Below the pieces are notes generated by a model that saw only the letters and a program-made list of their open reading frames with translations, was not told the origin of the DNA and did no database searches. A program made the position numbers and the translations under genes. Of a stretch of DNA of 64,000 nt, positions 47,445 through 58,265 are shown in pieces; the stretch's first letter is position 1; each line of letters starts with the position of its first letter. This DNA is from Candidatus Symbiopectobacterium endolongispinus (GTDB lineage: Bacteria; Pseudomonadota; Gammaproteobacteria; Enterobacterales; Enterobacteriaceae): the NCBI RefSeq assembly GCF_018777385.1, contig NZ_JAFJYB010000001.1, forward strand, positions 186,001 through 250,000, read 5' to 3'.

Positions 47445-48223
47445 AATTCTGTATCAGGATGAGCATCTGATCGCCATTAATAAACCGGCTGGGTGGTTGG
47501 TTCACCGCAGTTGGCTGGATAGCAAAGAAAAAGTAGTGATCATGCAGACGCTACGTGATCAGATTGGTCAACATGTTTTCACGGTCCATCGTCTGGACAG
47601 GCCAACGTCAGGCGTGCTGCTGCTGTGGCTTTCCAGCGACATTGCGCGCCTGCTTTCGCAGCAGTTCGAACAGCACCAGATTCAGAAAACCTATAATGCG
47701 GTCGTGCGTGGTTACCTTTCCGGCAGCGATACCATCGACTATGCGCTGATTGAAGAACTGGACAAAGTGGCTGACAAGCTTGCCCAGCGCGATAAACAAC
47801 CTCAGACGGCTATTACTCACTACCGTTCTCTGGCACAGGTGGAGCAACCGATAGCAGTAGGGCGCTATCCTACCGCCCGATACAGCCTGGTTGAGCTGAT
47901 GCCGCAGACGGGACGCAAACATCAGTTGCGTCGTCATATGGTGCATTTATCCCATTTGGGGTGATTCAAAGCACGGTGATTTGCGTCAGAATCGCGCAAT
48001 GGCCGCGCATTTTGGTTGTGGACGCTTGATGTTGCATGCCAGCCAACTGACGCTGTGCCATCCTGTAACAGGGGAGCCCTTGGTATTACGTGCTGGGTTG
48101 GATATGGCATGGATGCGCGTAATGACGCAATTTGGCTGGCTGGGCAGTCTCCCTGATGCTGAAAGGGTTGAGTTTCCGCCTGACTCGGGGCAGGATAATG
48201 GCCTTTCCAGTATTGCCGAATAG
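47437..48223 (+). pseudogene. truC: tRNA pseudouridine-65 synthase TruC, frameshifted
   Basis: RluA-family pseudouridine synthase acting on tRNA U65. The start at 47437 gives MLEILYQDEHLIAINKPAGWLVHRS; the catalytic Asp lies in VHRLDRPTSGVLLL. The frame breaks near 47955 after HMVHLSH; the continuation GDSKHGDLRQNRAMAAHFGCGRLMLHASQLTL lies in another frame. About five bases appear deleted where HPIIGDSKHG is expected; restoring them gives 264 codons (260 aa in E. coli). The truncated 175-residue product keeps the catalytic Asp but loses the end of the core fold. Confidence 0.92.
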
Positions 48224-48278
48224 CGCAGATACGGCGTTATCGGGCACGCAGCGATACATTACACGTGGAGTCATCATC

Positions 48279-48734
48279 ATGGCGCAAATTGGTATTTTTG
48301 TTGGCACGGTTTATGGAAACGCATTGCTGGTTGCAGAAGAGGCGGAGAATCTGCTGAGTGAGCGCGGCCATCAGGTCAAGGTGTTTGAAGATGTCGAGCT
48401 GTCATCCTGGCTGGCGTATCGCGAGCAATATGTGCTGGTGGTAACGTCCACCACCGGACAAGGGGATCTGCCGGATTCCATCGCCCCCTTGTTTGCTGCG
48501 CTGCGTGAAAAAGGTGGTCATCAGCCAGCGCTGCGCTATGGCGTCATTGCACTGGGCGACAGCAGTTACCCCCATTTTTGCGGCGCGGGCAAGCAGTTTG
48601 ATGCGTTGTTGCAAGAGATGGCGGCTCAGCGTGTGGGAGATGTGCTTCAGATTGACGCGACAGAATGCCCGGAGCCAGAAGTGCTTTCCTGCCCGTGGGT
48701 AGAGCAGTGGGCGGGGTTGGTGGAAGCAGGCTGA
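48279..48734 (+). CDS. yqcA: Flavodoxin-like protein YqcA
   Basis: FMN-binding flavodoxin, 151 aa (149 in E. coli). The start at 48279 begins [26 protein letters not shown] with the FMN phosphate loop; [19 protein letters not shown] and [18 protein letters not shown] are the other flavin-contact loops. The exact electron partner is unknown. It follows truC by 55 bp in the usual order. Intact. Confidence 0.95.
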   Translation: MAQIGIFVGTVYGNALLVAEEAENLLSERGHQVKVFEDVELSSWLAYREQYVLVVTSTTGQGDLPDSIAPLFAALREKGGHQPALRYGVIALGDSSYPHFCGAGKQFDALLQEMAAQRVGDVLQIDATECPEPEVLSCPWVEQWAGLVEAG

Positions 48735-48750
48735 TAACCGCGCATGGGCT

Positions 48751-48790
48751 ATGCATATGCCACGCATCTGCATATACTTGGGATATGCAT
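48751..48790 (+). promoter_or_regulatory. Inverted repeat upstream of vapB, probable VapBC operator
   Basis: ATGCATAT (48751-48758) and ATATGCAT (48783-48790) form a perfect 8-bp inverted repeat, with further GCATAT/ATATGC words between them. It is placed 40-80 bp before vapB, where VapBC complexes usually autorepress. Confidence 0.55.
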
Positions 48791-48829
48791 TTGCAAGCAT
48801 AAAGGCCGAACGGCCAGTGAGGTATAACC

Positions 48830-49060
48830 ATGCGTATTGTTTCTGTCTTCAAAAATGGCAATAACCGGGCTATCCGCCTGCCTCGCGACATGGATTTTGA
48901 AGGCGTCACTGAACTGAAGATCGTGCGAGAGGGCGATACGCTGATCCTGCGCCCGGTCAAACCCAGTTGGGGCTCCTTTCTGCAAGAAGCAAAGGCGGAT
49001 GCCGATTTCCTGACAGAACGCGAAAACGTTGTCTGCGATGAGGGCCGCTTTCAGCTATGA
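48830..49060 (+). CDS. vapB: VapB-family antitoxin (AbrB/SpoVT fold)
   Basis: A 76-aa antitoxin of the VagC/VapB type: MRIVSVFKNGNNRAIRLPRDMDFEGVTELKIVREGDTLILRPVKPSW is the swapped-hairpin DNA-binding domain, and the C-terminal tail (SFLQEAKADADFLTERENV) normally wraps the toxin. The stop overlaps the vapC start (ATGA). The antitoxin is intact whereas the toxin is not, so it can only act as a repressor or cross-neutraliser. Confidence 0.93.
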   Translation: MRIVSVFKNGNNRAIRLPRDMDFEGVTELKIVREGDTLILRPVKPSWGSFLQEAKADADFLTERENVVCDEGRFQL

Positions 49061-49342
49061 GTAACCTGTACATGCTGGACACCAATATCTGCTCTTTCAT
49101 CATGCGAGAGCATCCTGAGACGGTTATTCGTCTTCTGGAACAGGCTGTTTTACGCCGCCACCGTGTTGTGGTGTCGGCGATCACTTATGCCGAAATGCGT
49201 TTCGGCGCTATTGGTAAGAAAGCCTCCCCACGTCATATCATCGTTGGTTGATGAGTTTTGTCTTTGCCTTGATGCCATCTTGCCTTGGGATAAGGCTGCC
49301 GTTGATGCTGGAAGATTGGGTACACTGATACTACGTCAGTGA
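49057..49342 (+). pseudogene. vapC: VapC-family PIN-domain toxin, frameshifted and truncated
   Basis: PIN-domain ribonuclease of the VagD/VapC type, which cuts initiator tRNA in known members. The first 61 codons are normal (MSNLYMLDTNICSFIMREHPETV with the first catalytic Asp, VVVSAITYAEMRFGAIGKKASPRH). Near 49246 the frame shifts by one; VDEFCLCLDAILPWDKAAVDAG continues in another frame and then stops at 49342. The C-terminal third with the remaining acidic residues (GGNDTAIAGHA region) is gone, so the toxin is dead by two events. Confidence 0.92.
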
Positions 49343-49360
49343 CGTAAGATCTGTGACAGT

Positions 49361-49390
49361 AAAAACAAAACCCCACGGCAACGCATGGGG
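49361..49390 (-). terminator. Intrinsic terminator downstream of the DUF3461 gene
   Basis: On the minus strand CCCCA and TGGGG flank a 10-nt GC-rich loop, followed by TTTTGTTTTT. It would end the dapD-DUF3461 transcript. Confidence 0.65.
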
Positions 49391-49428
49391 CTTGTCAGCA
49401 GCAATAAAAGAACTAGACGTGCAGCGTA

Positions 49429-49818
49429 TTAACGCCCTTTGGTCAGTTTCTCCAGATCGGATTCGATCCCATTAATCTTGTTTGCCACCACGCTTTCCAG
49501 ATGACGCAAATCATCAAGGATTTTGCGTTTCAGATCGACTTCCACCTGATCGCGTTGGCAAATCTGGTCGAGCTCATCAATGACATAGCGCAGATTGGGG
49601 CTGATCTCATTGATCTCTTTTAAAGCCTTGCCGCTGTTATCCGCAACGATGGTTTTACGCTGGCGCGGATATTTAAATTTTACGCTTTTGGCGAAAAACC
49701 CCCCTTTATCCTTACGAAAATAGATTTTCAGGATGTCGTTGCTGGCCTCCTGGCGCAGGCTATAGCGATCAATTTCATCGGGATGGGAGATACCCAGGCT
49801 TTTTAGATTGTCATACAT
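49429..49818 (-). CDS. yaeH: DUF3461 family protein YaeH
   Basis: Conserved small cytoplasmic protein of unknown function, 129 aa (128 in E. coli). The start at 49818 gives [39 protein letters not shown]; upstream codons have no similarity. The middle is basic ([10 protein letters not shown]), and the C-terminal 60 residues are likely helical or coiled coil ([29 protein letters not shown]). It lies 55 bp after dapD on the same strand. Intact. Confidence 0.95.
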   Translation of the reverse strand: MYDNLKSLGISHPDEIDRYSLRQEASNDILKIYFRKDKGGFFAKSVKFKYPRQRKTIVADNSGKALKEINEISPNLRYVIDELDQICQRDQVEVDLKRKILDDLRHLESVVANKINGIESDLEKLTKGR

Positions 49819-49873
49819 GGCGCCACCTTTTGGGGAGTGATAAAGAAAAGGCGGGTAAACCGCCTTGTTCAGT

Positions 49874-50698
49874 TTAGTCGATGGTACGGAGCAACTCATT
49901 GATACCCACTTTACCGCGGGTTTTCGCATCCACTTTTTTCACGATCACGGCGCAGTACAGGCTGTAGCTGCCATCTTTCGACGGCAGGTTGCCGGAAACG
50001 ACGACCGAGCCTGCCGGTACGCGACCGTAATGCACTTCACCGGTTTCGCGATCGTAGATTTTAGTGCTTTGGCCGATAAACACGCCCATGGAGATAACGG
50101 AGCCTTCTTCCACGATCACACCTTCTACCACTTCAGAGCGGGCACCGATAAAGCAGTTGTCTTCAATGATGGTCGGGTTAGCCTGCAACGGCTCCAGTAC
50201 GCCACCGATGCCGACACCGCCGGACAGGTGAACGTTTTTTCCGATCTGTGCGCAAGAGCCGACGGTCGCCCAGGTATCAACCATGGTGCCTTCGTCAACG
50301 TAAGCACCGATGTTGACATAAGACGGCATCAGTACCGTGTTGCTGGCGATAAATGCGCCCTGACGCACGCTGGCATGGGGTACTACGCGGAAACCTTCGC
50401 GTTGGAAGCGAGCTTCATCGTAACCGGCGAATTTCATCGGCACTTTGTCGTAGTAGCGGGTTTCCGTCCCTTCCATCAGTTGGTTGTCATTGATACGGAA
50501 AGAGAGCAGCACCGCTTTTTTCAACCATTGGTGCGTCACCCACTCGCCATTGATTTTTTCCGCCACGCGCAGTGCGCCGCTGTCCAATAAGCCAATTACC
50601 TGATTAACGGCTTCACGGGTTACGCTGTCCACGGAGGTCGGCGTAATGTCGGCACGGCGTTCAAAGGCGGTTTCGATAACGTTTTGTAATTGATGCAT
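49874..50698 (-). CDS. dapD: Tetrahydrodipicolinate N-succinyltransferase
   Basis: Succinylates tetrahydrodipicolinate in lysine and diaminopimelate synthesis, essential for peptidoglycan. The 274-aa protein is the same length as E. coli DapD, with the left-handed beta-helix hexapeptide repeats ([46 protein letters not shown]) and the conserved end [12 protein letters not shown]. It is 32 bp after glnD. Intact. Confidence 0.98.
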   Translation of the reverse strand: MHQLQNVIETAFERRADITPTSVDSVTREAVNQVIGLLDSGALRVAEKINGEWVTHQWLKKAVLLSFRINDNQLMEGTETRYYDKVPMKFAGYDEARFQREGFRVVPHASVRQGAFIASNTVLMPSYVNIGAYVDEGTMVDTWATVGSCAQIGKNVHLSGGVGIGGVLEPLQANPTIIEDNCFIGARSEVVEGVIVEEGSVISMGVFIGQSTKIYDRETGEVHYGRVPAGSVVVSGNLPSKDGSYSLYCAVIVKKVDAKTRGKVGINELLRTID

Positions 50699-50730
50699 CC
50701 TGTTTCTCTTTCTGTGCTGTCAGTCAATGG

Positions 50731-53408
50731 TTAATTCAGGGTTACTTTATCGTTTGGGTCGAGGGCTTCTGTCAACCGTTGTTGCAAGATAAGGCGCAAT
50801 TCCGGAGATAATGCGCGTCTGTCTTTGTCTGCAAGGATAAAAATGTCTTCTACCCGCTCGCCAATAGTGGAAATGCGCGCACCGTGTAACGACACGTTGA
50901 GATCGGCGAACACTTTACCCAGGCGCGCCAGCAGGCCCGGTTGATCGAGTGCGCTCAACTCCATGTAGCTGCGTCTGTCCGTATGTGTCGGTAGGAAGCT
51001 GATTTCCGTGGGCACACTGAAATGGAGTAATTTGGAGGAAGCGCGGCGCGGGCGCGGGTGTTGGTAATCGCGCTGCGTGAGCGCCTGAACCAGCGCCTGG
51101 CGAATAAACTCGTGGCGATCCGGTGCGACCGGGCTGCCGTCGGGTTCCAGTACGATAAAGGTGTCCATTGCCATACCATCGCGGCTGGTGAAAATTTGCG
51201 CATCATGCACGCTCAGGTTGCGACGGTCGAGTTCGCCTGCCACAGCGGCGAACAGATAAGGGCGATCCGGGCTCCAGATGAAAATTTCTGTGCCGCCGCG
51301 GCTAGCCTGGTGGCTGATAAGCACCAATGGCTTATGTAAATCATGCTCAACCAGATGGCGTGCGTACCAGGCAAGCTGATTCGGCGAATGGCGCAGAAAA
51401 TAATCTGCGCGGCAGCGGCTCCAGATAGGGTGCAGCGCTTCTTCATCGATATTGTCCATGCGCAGCAGCGCCAAGGCCTGAAGGCGATGATGGCGTACGC
51501 GATCGCGCACATCCGGCGTATTTTGCATCCCGCGGCGCAGCTGTTTCTCGGTGGCGAAATAAAGTTCGCGCAGCAGGCTCTGTTTCCAACTATTCCGCAA
51601 GTTTTCGTTGGTCGCGCAGATATCGGCAACCGTGAGGCTGACCAGGTAGCGCAGGCGGGTTTCGCTTTTCACTTCAGCGGCGAACTGCTGGATAACCGCC
51701 GGATCCTGAATGTCGCGACGCTGTGCGGTAACCGACATCAGCAGGTGGCAGCGCACCAACCAGGCAACCAGGTTGCGTTTCGCGTGAATTAAGCTGGTGC
51801 AGCGCGGCAAACTCAACGACATCTTGCGCCCCCAGTTCCGAGTGATCGCCGCCGCGTCCTTTAGCAATGTCATGAAACAGCGCCGCAAGTAGTAGCAATT
51901 CCGGCTGCGGCAGGCGCGGATACAGTTCCACGCACAGTGGATGCTGGGCGCGCGTCTCTTCGTCGGCAAAGCTTTCCAGTTTGAGCAGCACACGCAGCGT
52001 GTGCTCATCCACGGTATAGGCATGAAACAGATCGAACTGCATCTGCCCGACAATATTGCTCCATAACGGTGTATACGCTTCCAATACACTATGACGATGC
52101 ATTGGCAGTAGGGCACGGTTTACCGCGTGTGGATGGCGCAAAATAGCCATAAAAAGGTGCCGCGCTTCAGGAATTGCGCATAGCGGTTGGGTCAGATGGC
52201 GACGTGCATGACGCAATTGGCGCAGCGTGGTGGAATAGATGCCAGTAATCTCATCGTTGCGCACCATGGTGCTAAACATGCGCATAATGGCTTCCGGCTT
52301 ATGCATGAGCAGCGTCTCATCACGCAGGTCGATCAGATTGCCACGCAGTTGGAATTCATCATCTATCGCGCGGGGTTTTTCACTGGCATCCAACGCCAGG
52401 ATGGCCTCATCGAACAGTTGTAGCAGCATATGATTAAGCTCGCTGACGCGGCGCGTCGCGCGATAGAAATCTTTCATCATGTGCTCAACCGGCGCATTAC
52501 CCTCACCACGGTAATTCAGCAACTGTGCCACGTTGAGCTGGTGGTCAAACAGCAAACGGTTGTCGTAACGCGACAGAATCAGATGCAAGGCAAAGCGAAT
52601 GCGCCATAGGAAGCTCTGACATTCATTGAGCTCGTTGCGCTCGGCTTCGGTGAGAAAACCAAATCCGACCATTTTGTTGAGCGACGTGGCACCAAAATGG
52701 CGCCGGGCAACCCAGAGCAAGGTGTGAATATCGCGCAGCCCACCGGGGCTACTTTTTATATCCGGTTCAAGATTGTAGCTGGTGCTGTGGTAACGCTGAT
52801 GCCGTTCTTGCTGTTCGGTGATTTTGGCCGGGAAAAAGGCGGAGGAGGGCCAAAAATCTTCGCTAAAAATCTGTTTTTGTAAGGGGAGAAACAGTGCCAC
52901 ATCGCCGCAGATCAGGCGCGATTCGATAAGGTTTGTCGCCACGGAAATATCCGCTCTGCCTTCTTGCAGGCACTCATCCAGCGTGCGCACGCTATGACCG
53001 ACTTCAAGCTTGAGGTCCCACAGCAGCGTGATAAACGCGCCCACCTGTTGAGATTGATGGGCGCTGAGCGACTGCCCGCTGAGTACCAGCACATCAATAT
53101 CCGACAGTGGGTGCAACTCATCGCGCCCGTATCCACCAACGGCCACCAGCGCCGTTTGTGCGGCAGATTCGAAACCGTAAAACGTCCACAGACGTTGCAG
53201 CAGATGGTCGATAAAAAAGGTTCTGGTGGTAATCAACGTTTCGGCGGCTACCCCGGTGCGAAATTTAGCGCCTAACCACGTCTGAAAACGCTCCATGGAC
53301 AGTTTGAGCGCTGAGCAATCCAATTCGCTGTCGCTGTAGGTTAATGGGGGGTGGGGGGCTGTATGTCAGCGGTGAACACGTCGGCGGAGTGAGAAGCGTT
53401 GTTGTCAT
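50731..53408 (-). pseudogene. glnD: Bifunctional uridylyltransferase/uridylyl-removing enzyme GlnD, two frameshifts
   Basis: Senses glutamine and modifies the PII proteins. Domains are recognisable: nucleotidyltransferase ([22 protein letters not shown]), HD hydrolase ([26 protein letters not shown]) and two C-terminal ACT domains ([32 protein letters not shown]). Frame break 1 is a C-run near 53346-53358, just after the start [17 protein letters not shown]; break 2 is an extra C near 51771 in RETQLVAWLV, within the HD domain. Removing two bases gives 892 codons (890 aa in E. coli). Both are homopolymer events, so sequencing error must be excluded first. Confidence 0.9.
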
Positions 53409-53521
53409 TAATAAATTCACAGCCCTTAAGCGTTGCCTGGCAAACGCCATAAAAGAGACGCCAGCCCTGTTAACGGTATCCCTGGCCGCCGCCGAAAGAT
53501 AACCGTCGGGCTGGCGCACCA

Positions 53522-54316
53522 TTATGCCGGGTGCGAAATGATGTTGGGGATGGTGTCGTCTTTCCTCAGCGTCATAATTTCGCAACCGTTTTCGGTTACC
53601 ACAATAGTATGCTCGTATTGCGCCGACAAGCTGCGATCTTTGGTTTTTACCGTCCAACTGTCTTTCATGGTGCAGATACGGAAATCGCCTGCGTTAAGCA
53701 TCGGTTCAATTGTGAATGCCATGCCCGCTTGCAGCACTACGCCGCCGTCATCGGCATCGTAATGCTGCACCTGAGGTTCTTCATGGAAACCGCGACCAAT
53801 ACCGTGGCCGCAATATTCACGTACGACGGAGAAATCATTGCTTTCCGCGAATACCTGTATGGCTTTACCCAGGGCACGCAGCCGGATGCCTGGCTTGACC
53901 ATTTTCAGCGCCAGATAGAGACTTTCCTGTGTGATACGGCACAGACGTTCGCCCAGAATGGTGGGTTTACCGGCGATGAACATCTTGGAGGTGTCACCGT
54001 GGAAGCCGTCTTTGATGACCGTGACGTCGATATTGATGATGTCACCGTCTTTCAGCAGACGCTCATCGCTGGGAATGCCGTGGCATACCACTTCGTTGAT
54101 AGAGATACACACCGATTTCGGAAAACCGTGATAACCGAGGCTGGCAGAAATGGCCTGCTGCTTGTTGGTAATATGGTCGTGGCAGATGCGATCTAGTTCG
54201 CCAGTGCTGACACCGGGAACCACATACGGTTCGATGATTTCCAGCACTTCCGCCGCGAGGCGGCCAGCGACGCGCATTTTCTCGATGTCTTCAGGGGTTT
54301 TTATTGATATAGCCAT
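53522..54316 (-). CDS. map: Methionine aminopeptidase type I
   Basis: Removes initiator methionine from nascent proteins; essential. The start at 54316 gives 264 aa as in E. coli (MAISIKTPEDIEKMRVAGRLAAEVLE). The metal ligands are in NIDVTVIKDGFHGDTSKMF (two Asp), CGHGIGRGFHEEPQ (His), FTIEPM and YEHTIVV (Glu). Divergent from rpsB across a 373-bp gap, the standard arrangement. Intact. Confidence 0.98.
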   Translation of the reverse strand: MAISIKTPEDIEKMRVAGRLAAEVLEIIEPYVVPGVSTGELDRICHDHITNKQQAISASLGYHGFPKSVCISINEVVCHGIPSDERLLKDGDIINIDVTVIKDGFHGDTSKMFIAGKPTILGERLCRITQESLYLALKMVKPGIRLRALGKAIQVFAESNDFSVVREYCGHGIGRGFHEEPQVQHYDADDGGVVLQAGMAFTIEPMLNAGDFRICTMKDSWTVKTKDRSLSAQYEHTIVVTENGCEIMTLRKDDTIPNIISHPA

Positions 54317-54467
54317 GCAAAATTGTCCGCGGGTGTCGAAGCAGTCGACGAATTTAAGGTTACTCACTAACCAATTATGTTATCAGCCCTGACGGATGGT
54401 GCCAAATCCCCATTTGGATTCAATGGCGGTACGTCAGGAGAAAATCGGGTAAATGGTGCAGCAAAAG

Positions 54468-54497
54468 TTGGTGTCGGTGGGGACTTTATGGTATAAA
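54468..54497 (+). promoter_or_regulatory. Probable rpsB-tsf promoter
   Basis: TTGGTG (-35) and TATAAA (-10) are separated by 18 bp, followed by a GC-rich discriminator GCGCGCC of the kind found at stringently controlled ribosomal promoters. Start would be near 54505, about 185 nt before rpsB. Confidence 0.65.
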
Positions 54498-54504
54498 GCG
54501 CGCC

Positions 54505-55415
<911 letters not shown>

Positions 55416-55467
55416 TAAGACTGGCTCCGTCGAGCCCTTATTAACCAGGTATTGAATATGTTGGTTA

Positions 55468-55490
55468 GGGGGCCTTAATGGCCCCCTTTT
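55468..55490 (+). terminator. Hairpin between rpsB and tsf (attenuating terminator)
   Basis: GGGGGCC-TTAAT-GGCCCCC followed by TTTT. The stem is strong but the T-run is short, consistent with partial termination setting the S2 to EF-Ts ratio. Confidence 0.75.
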
Positions 55491-55524
55491 ACTTATCTCC
55501 CACGAGATAACCGAGGAAAAGATA

Positions 55525-56382
55525 ATGTCTGAAATTACCGCTGCCCTGGTAAAAGAACTGCGCGAGCGTACTGGCGCTGGCATGATGGAATGCAAGAAAG
55601 CGCTGGTCGAAGCTAACGGTGATATCGAACTTGCTATCGATAACATGCGTAAGTCTGGCCAGGCTAAAGCTGCGAAAAAAGCAGGCCGTGTTGCTGCTGA
55701 AGGTGTGATTCTGACCAAGATCGTGGCTGACGGCAAATATGGCGTTATCGTTGAGCTGAACTGCGAAACTGACTTCGTTGCTAAAGATGCTGGCTTCAAA
55801 GCTTTTGGCGAAGAAGTTGCAACGGCTGCGCTGGACGAACGCATCACCGACGTTGACGTTCTGAAAGCGAAATTCGAAGAGCAGCGTACTACGCTGGTCG
55901 CGAAAATTGGTGAAAACATAAATATTCGTCGTATCGCTATTCAGGAAGGTGACGTGCTGGGTGCTTACCTGCACGGCGCACGCATTGGCGTACTGGTTGC
56001 CGCTACCGGCGCTGACGAAGAACTGGTTAAGCACGTTGCTATGCACATTGCTGCCAGCAAACCTGAGTACGTGAAAGCAGAAGACGTCCCGGCTGATGTG
56101 GTCGCGCGTGAGCACCAGATCCAGTTGGACATTGCCATGCAATCTGGCAAACCGCGTGAAATCGCAGAAAAAATGGTCGAAGGCCGTATGCATAAATTCA
56201 CCGGCGAAATCTCTCTGACCGGTCAACACTTCGTGATGGATCCCAACAAAACCGTTGGCGATCTGCTGAAAGAGCACAAAGCTGACGTCATCAGCTTCAT
56301 CCGTTTCGAAGTGGGTGAAGGCATTGAGAAAGCGGAAGTTGACTTCGCTGCTGAAGTCGCCGCGATGAGCAAGCAGTCTTAA
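55525..56382 (+). CDS. tsf: Elongation factor Ts
   Basis: Guanine-nucleotide exchange factor for EF-Tu, essential. 285 aa (283 in E. coli), with the N-terminal [33 protein letters not shown], the EF-Tu contact [12 protein letters not shown], and the end [10 protein letters not shown]. High-expression codon use like rpsB. A clear terminator follows. Intact. Confidence 0.99.
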   Translation: MSEITAALVKELRERTGAGMMECKKALVEANGDIELAIDNMRKSGQAKAAKKAGRVAAEGVILTKIVADGKYGVIVELNCETDFVAKDAGFKAFGEEVATAALDERITDVDVLKAKFEEQRTTLVAKIGENINIRRIAIQEGDVLGAYLHGARIGVLVAATGADEELVKHVAMHIAASKPEYVKAEDVPADVVAREHQIQLDIAMQSGKPREIAEKMVEGRMHKFTGEISLTGQHFVMDPNKTVGDLLKEHKADVISFIRFEVGEGIEKAEVDFAAEVAAMSKQS

Positions 56383-56393
56383 GATGCAAAAAA

Positions 56394-56420
56394 GGAGCCG
56401 CCAGTTGGCGGTTCCTTTTT
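56394..56420 (+). terminator. Intrinsic terminator after tsf
   Basis: GGAGCCGCC-AGTT-GGCGGTTCC (one G-T pair) followed by TTTTT. Confidence 0.88.
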
Positions 56421-56552
56421 ATACCCGTCATACTTCATGTACAGCGGCGTTGGCGAGGTTCACCCGGCACATTTCTGAGTAAACCGACGCACAACACTTA
56501 TGGGTAATACTCTCGTGGCATACCCACTAGCCATTCGCATGAAGCCGGGTAT
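56421..56552. repeat. 132-bp imperfect palindromic element between tsf and pyrH
   Basis: The ends ATACCCGTCATACTTCATG and CATGAAGCCGGGTAT are inverted copies of each other with a small bulge. Similar end sequences bound YPAL- or ERIC-like intergenic palindromes in Yersinia, Serratia and soft-rot bacteria. The interior is degenerate. It begins exactly after the tsf terminator. The family name is not verified. Confidence 0.6.
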
Positions 56553-56691
56553 ATCCAGCCAAAATTTTCAACACGTTTTACTGCCACTGCGCATTTATGC
56601 GTCGGTTCAATGACGCTCGCGGTATGAGGGACTAAAGCGTGACAGTAATCACATTCCCATTATGATGATAGCCCGTTAGGACAACAACACC

Positions 56692-57417
56692 ATGGCAACC
56701 AACGCAAAACCCGTATATCAACGTATCCTGCTTAAGCTCAGTGGCGAAGCATTACAAGGGGACGAAGGTTTTGGTATCGATGCGAGCATTCTGGATCGCA
56801 TGGCTCAGGAAATTAAAGAACTGGTTGAGCTGGGCATTCAGGTCGGCGTCGTTATCGGTGGTGGCAACCTGTTCCGCGGTGCCGGCCTGGCACAGGCTGG
56901 TATGAATCGCGTGGTGGGCGATCACATGGGGATGTTGGCCACCGTAATGAACGGCCTGGCAATGCGCGATGCGCTGCACCGTGCTTATGTCAACGCGCGC
57001 TTGATGTCAGCCATTCCGCTCAACGGTGTGTGTGATAATTACAGTTGGGCTGAGGCTATCAGCTTGCTGCGTAACAATCGCGTGGTGATTTTCTCCGCTG
57101 GTACCGGCAATCCCTTCTTCACTACCGATTCTGCCGCTTGTCTGCGCGGTATCGAGATTGAAGCTGACGTGGTGCTGAAAGCCACCAAAGTGGATGGCGT
57201 TTTTTCTGCGGATCCGGTTAAAGATCCCACTGCGACGCTTCATGAAACGCTAACCTATCAGGATGTTCTCGAACGGGAACTGAAAGTGATGGATTTGGCG
57301 GCCTTTACGCTGGCTCGCGATCATAATTTACCGATCCGCGTTTTCAACATGAACAAACCCGGAGCATTGCGCCGCGTAGTCATGGGTGAAAAAGAAGGCA
57401 CCTTGATCACGAAGTAA
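56692..57417 (+). CDS. pyrH: UMP kinase
   Basis: Phosphorylates UMP to UDP; hexameric, regulated by GTP and UTP; essential. 241 aa, same as E. coli, with [27 protein letters not shown], the nucleotide-binding [22 protein letters not shown] and [13 protein letters not shown]. Intact. It begins 309 bp after tsf, with its own promoter presumably between. Confidence 0.98.
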   Translation: MATNAKPVYQRILLKLSGEALQGDEGFGIDASILDRMAQEIKELVELGIQVGVVIGGGNLFRGAGLAQAGMNRVVGDHMGMLATVMNGLAMRDALHRAYVNARLMSAIPLNGVCDNYSWAEAISLLRNNRVVIFSAGTGNPFFTTDSAACLRGIEIEADVVLKATKVDGVFSADPVKDPTATLHETLTYQDVLERELKVMDLAAFTLARDHNLPIRVFNMNKPGALRRVVMGEKEGTLITK

Positions 57418-57640
57418 TAACGGGTGTACTGAAAAATAAGGTACTATCCTGATTTTGGTGGTACTGCTTTATTTTCGTAATACCAATAGATAACGCGCTG
57501 CGTCGGCATCCCGGCGCAAGCATCAATGATTTACCTGGTTTGCTGTATGCATCCCTGTCTGCTTGTATCATGCGCGTTGGTTTCATGATAAAGCACAGGG
57601 AAATAACCTGTCCGGCAACCAGTATTCAAGGGTCCGCAAC

Positions 57641-58198
57641 GTGATTAATGACATCAGAAAATATGCTGATACACGCATGGAAAAGTGTGTAGAAGCGTTT
57701 AAGCACCAAATTAGCAGAGTTCGTACTGGCCGCGCTTCACCGAGCCTACTGGATGGCATCCAGGTAGAATATTACGGTTCTGTCACGCCGCTGCGCCAAG
57801 TGGCAAACATTGTGGTTGAAGACACGCGCACGCTGGCGATCACGGTGTTTGACCGCACCTTGGGCCCGGCCGTTGAAAAAGCGATCATGGCCTCCGATCT
57901 GGGGTTAAACCCGTCCTCTGCGGGCGCGGTAATCCGTGTCCCATTGCCTCCGTTGACTGAAGAGCGCCGCAAAGATTTGACCAAAGTAGTGAGCGGTGAA
58001 GCGGAACAAGGGCGTGTTTCCGTGCGTAACGTGCGCCGTGATGCGAACGACAAGCTGAAAGCGCTGTTGAAAGATAAAGCGATCAGTGAAGATGAAGAAC
58101 GCCGCGCGCAGGATGAGGTGCAAAAACTGACTGACGCCTATATCAAGAAAGTTGATGTCGCGCTGGCAGAAAAAGAAAATGAGCTGATGGAGTTTTAA
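57641..58198 (+). CDS. frr: Ribosome recycling factor, GTG start
   Basis: Splits post-termination ribosomes with EF-G; essential. The GTG at 57641 gives [40 protein letters not shown] and exactly 185 aa, the E. coli length; the longer frame from an upstream ATG adds unrelated residues. AAGG lies about 10 bases before the GTG. The ends [22 protein letters not shown] and [12 protein letters not shown] are conserved. Intact. Confidence 0.97.
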   Translation: MINDIRKYADTRMEKCVEAFKHQISRVRTGRASPSLLDGIQVEYYGSVTPLRQVANIVVEDTRTLAITVFDRTLGPAVEKAIMASDLGLNPSSAGAVIRVPLPPLTEERRKDLTKVVSGEAEQGRVSVRNVRRDANDKLKALLKDKAISEDEERRAQDEVQKLTDAYIKKVDVALAEKENELMEF

Positions 58199-58214
58199 TC
58201 GGCCTCCAAAAAAA

Positions 58215-58254
58215 GCGCCAGCCAGTACACCCACTGGCGGCGCTTTATTTTTTT
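58215..58254 (+). terminator. Intrinsic terminator after frr
   Basis: GCGCCAGCCAGT and ACTGGCGGCGC pair around ACACCC with one bulged base, followed by TTTATTTTTTT. It lies only 11 bp before dxr, so dxr probably needs read-through or another promoter. Confidence 0.85.
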
Positions 58255-58265
58255 AGAGCAATTTC

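Noticed and set aside
55468..55490. Hairpin between rpsB and tsf as evidence for two separate operons
   Set aside because: rpsB-tsf is a known operon with partial termination at such a hairpin, and tsf has no good promoter of its own in the gap.
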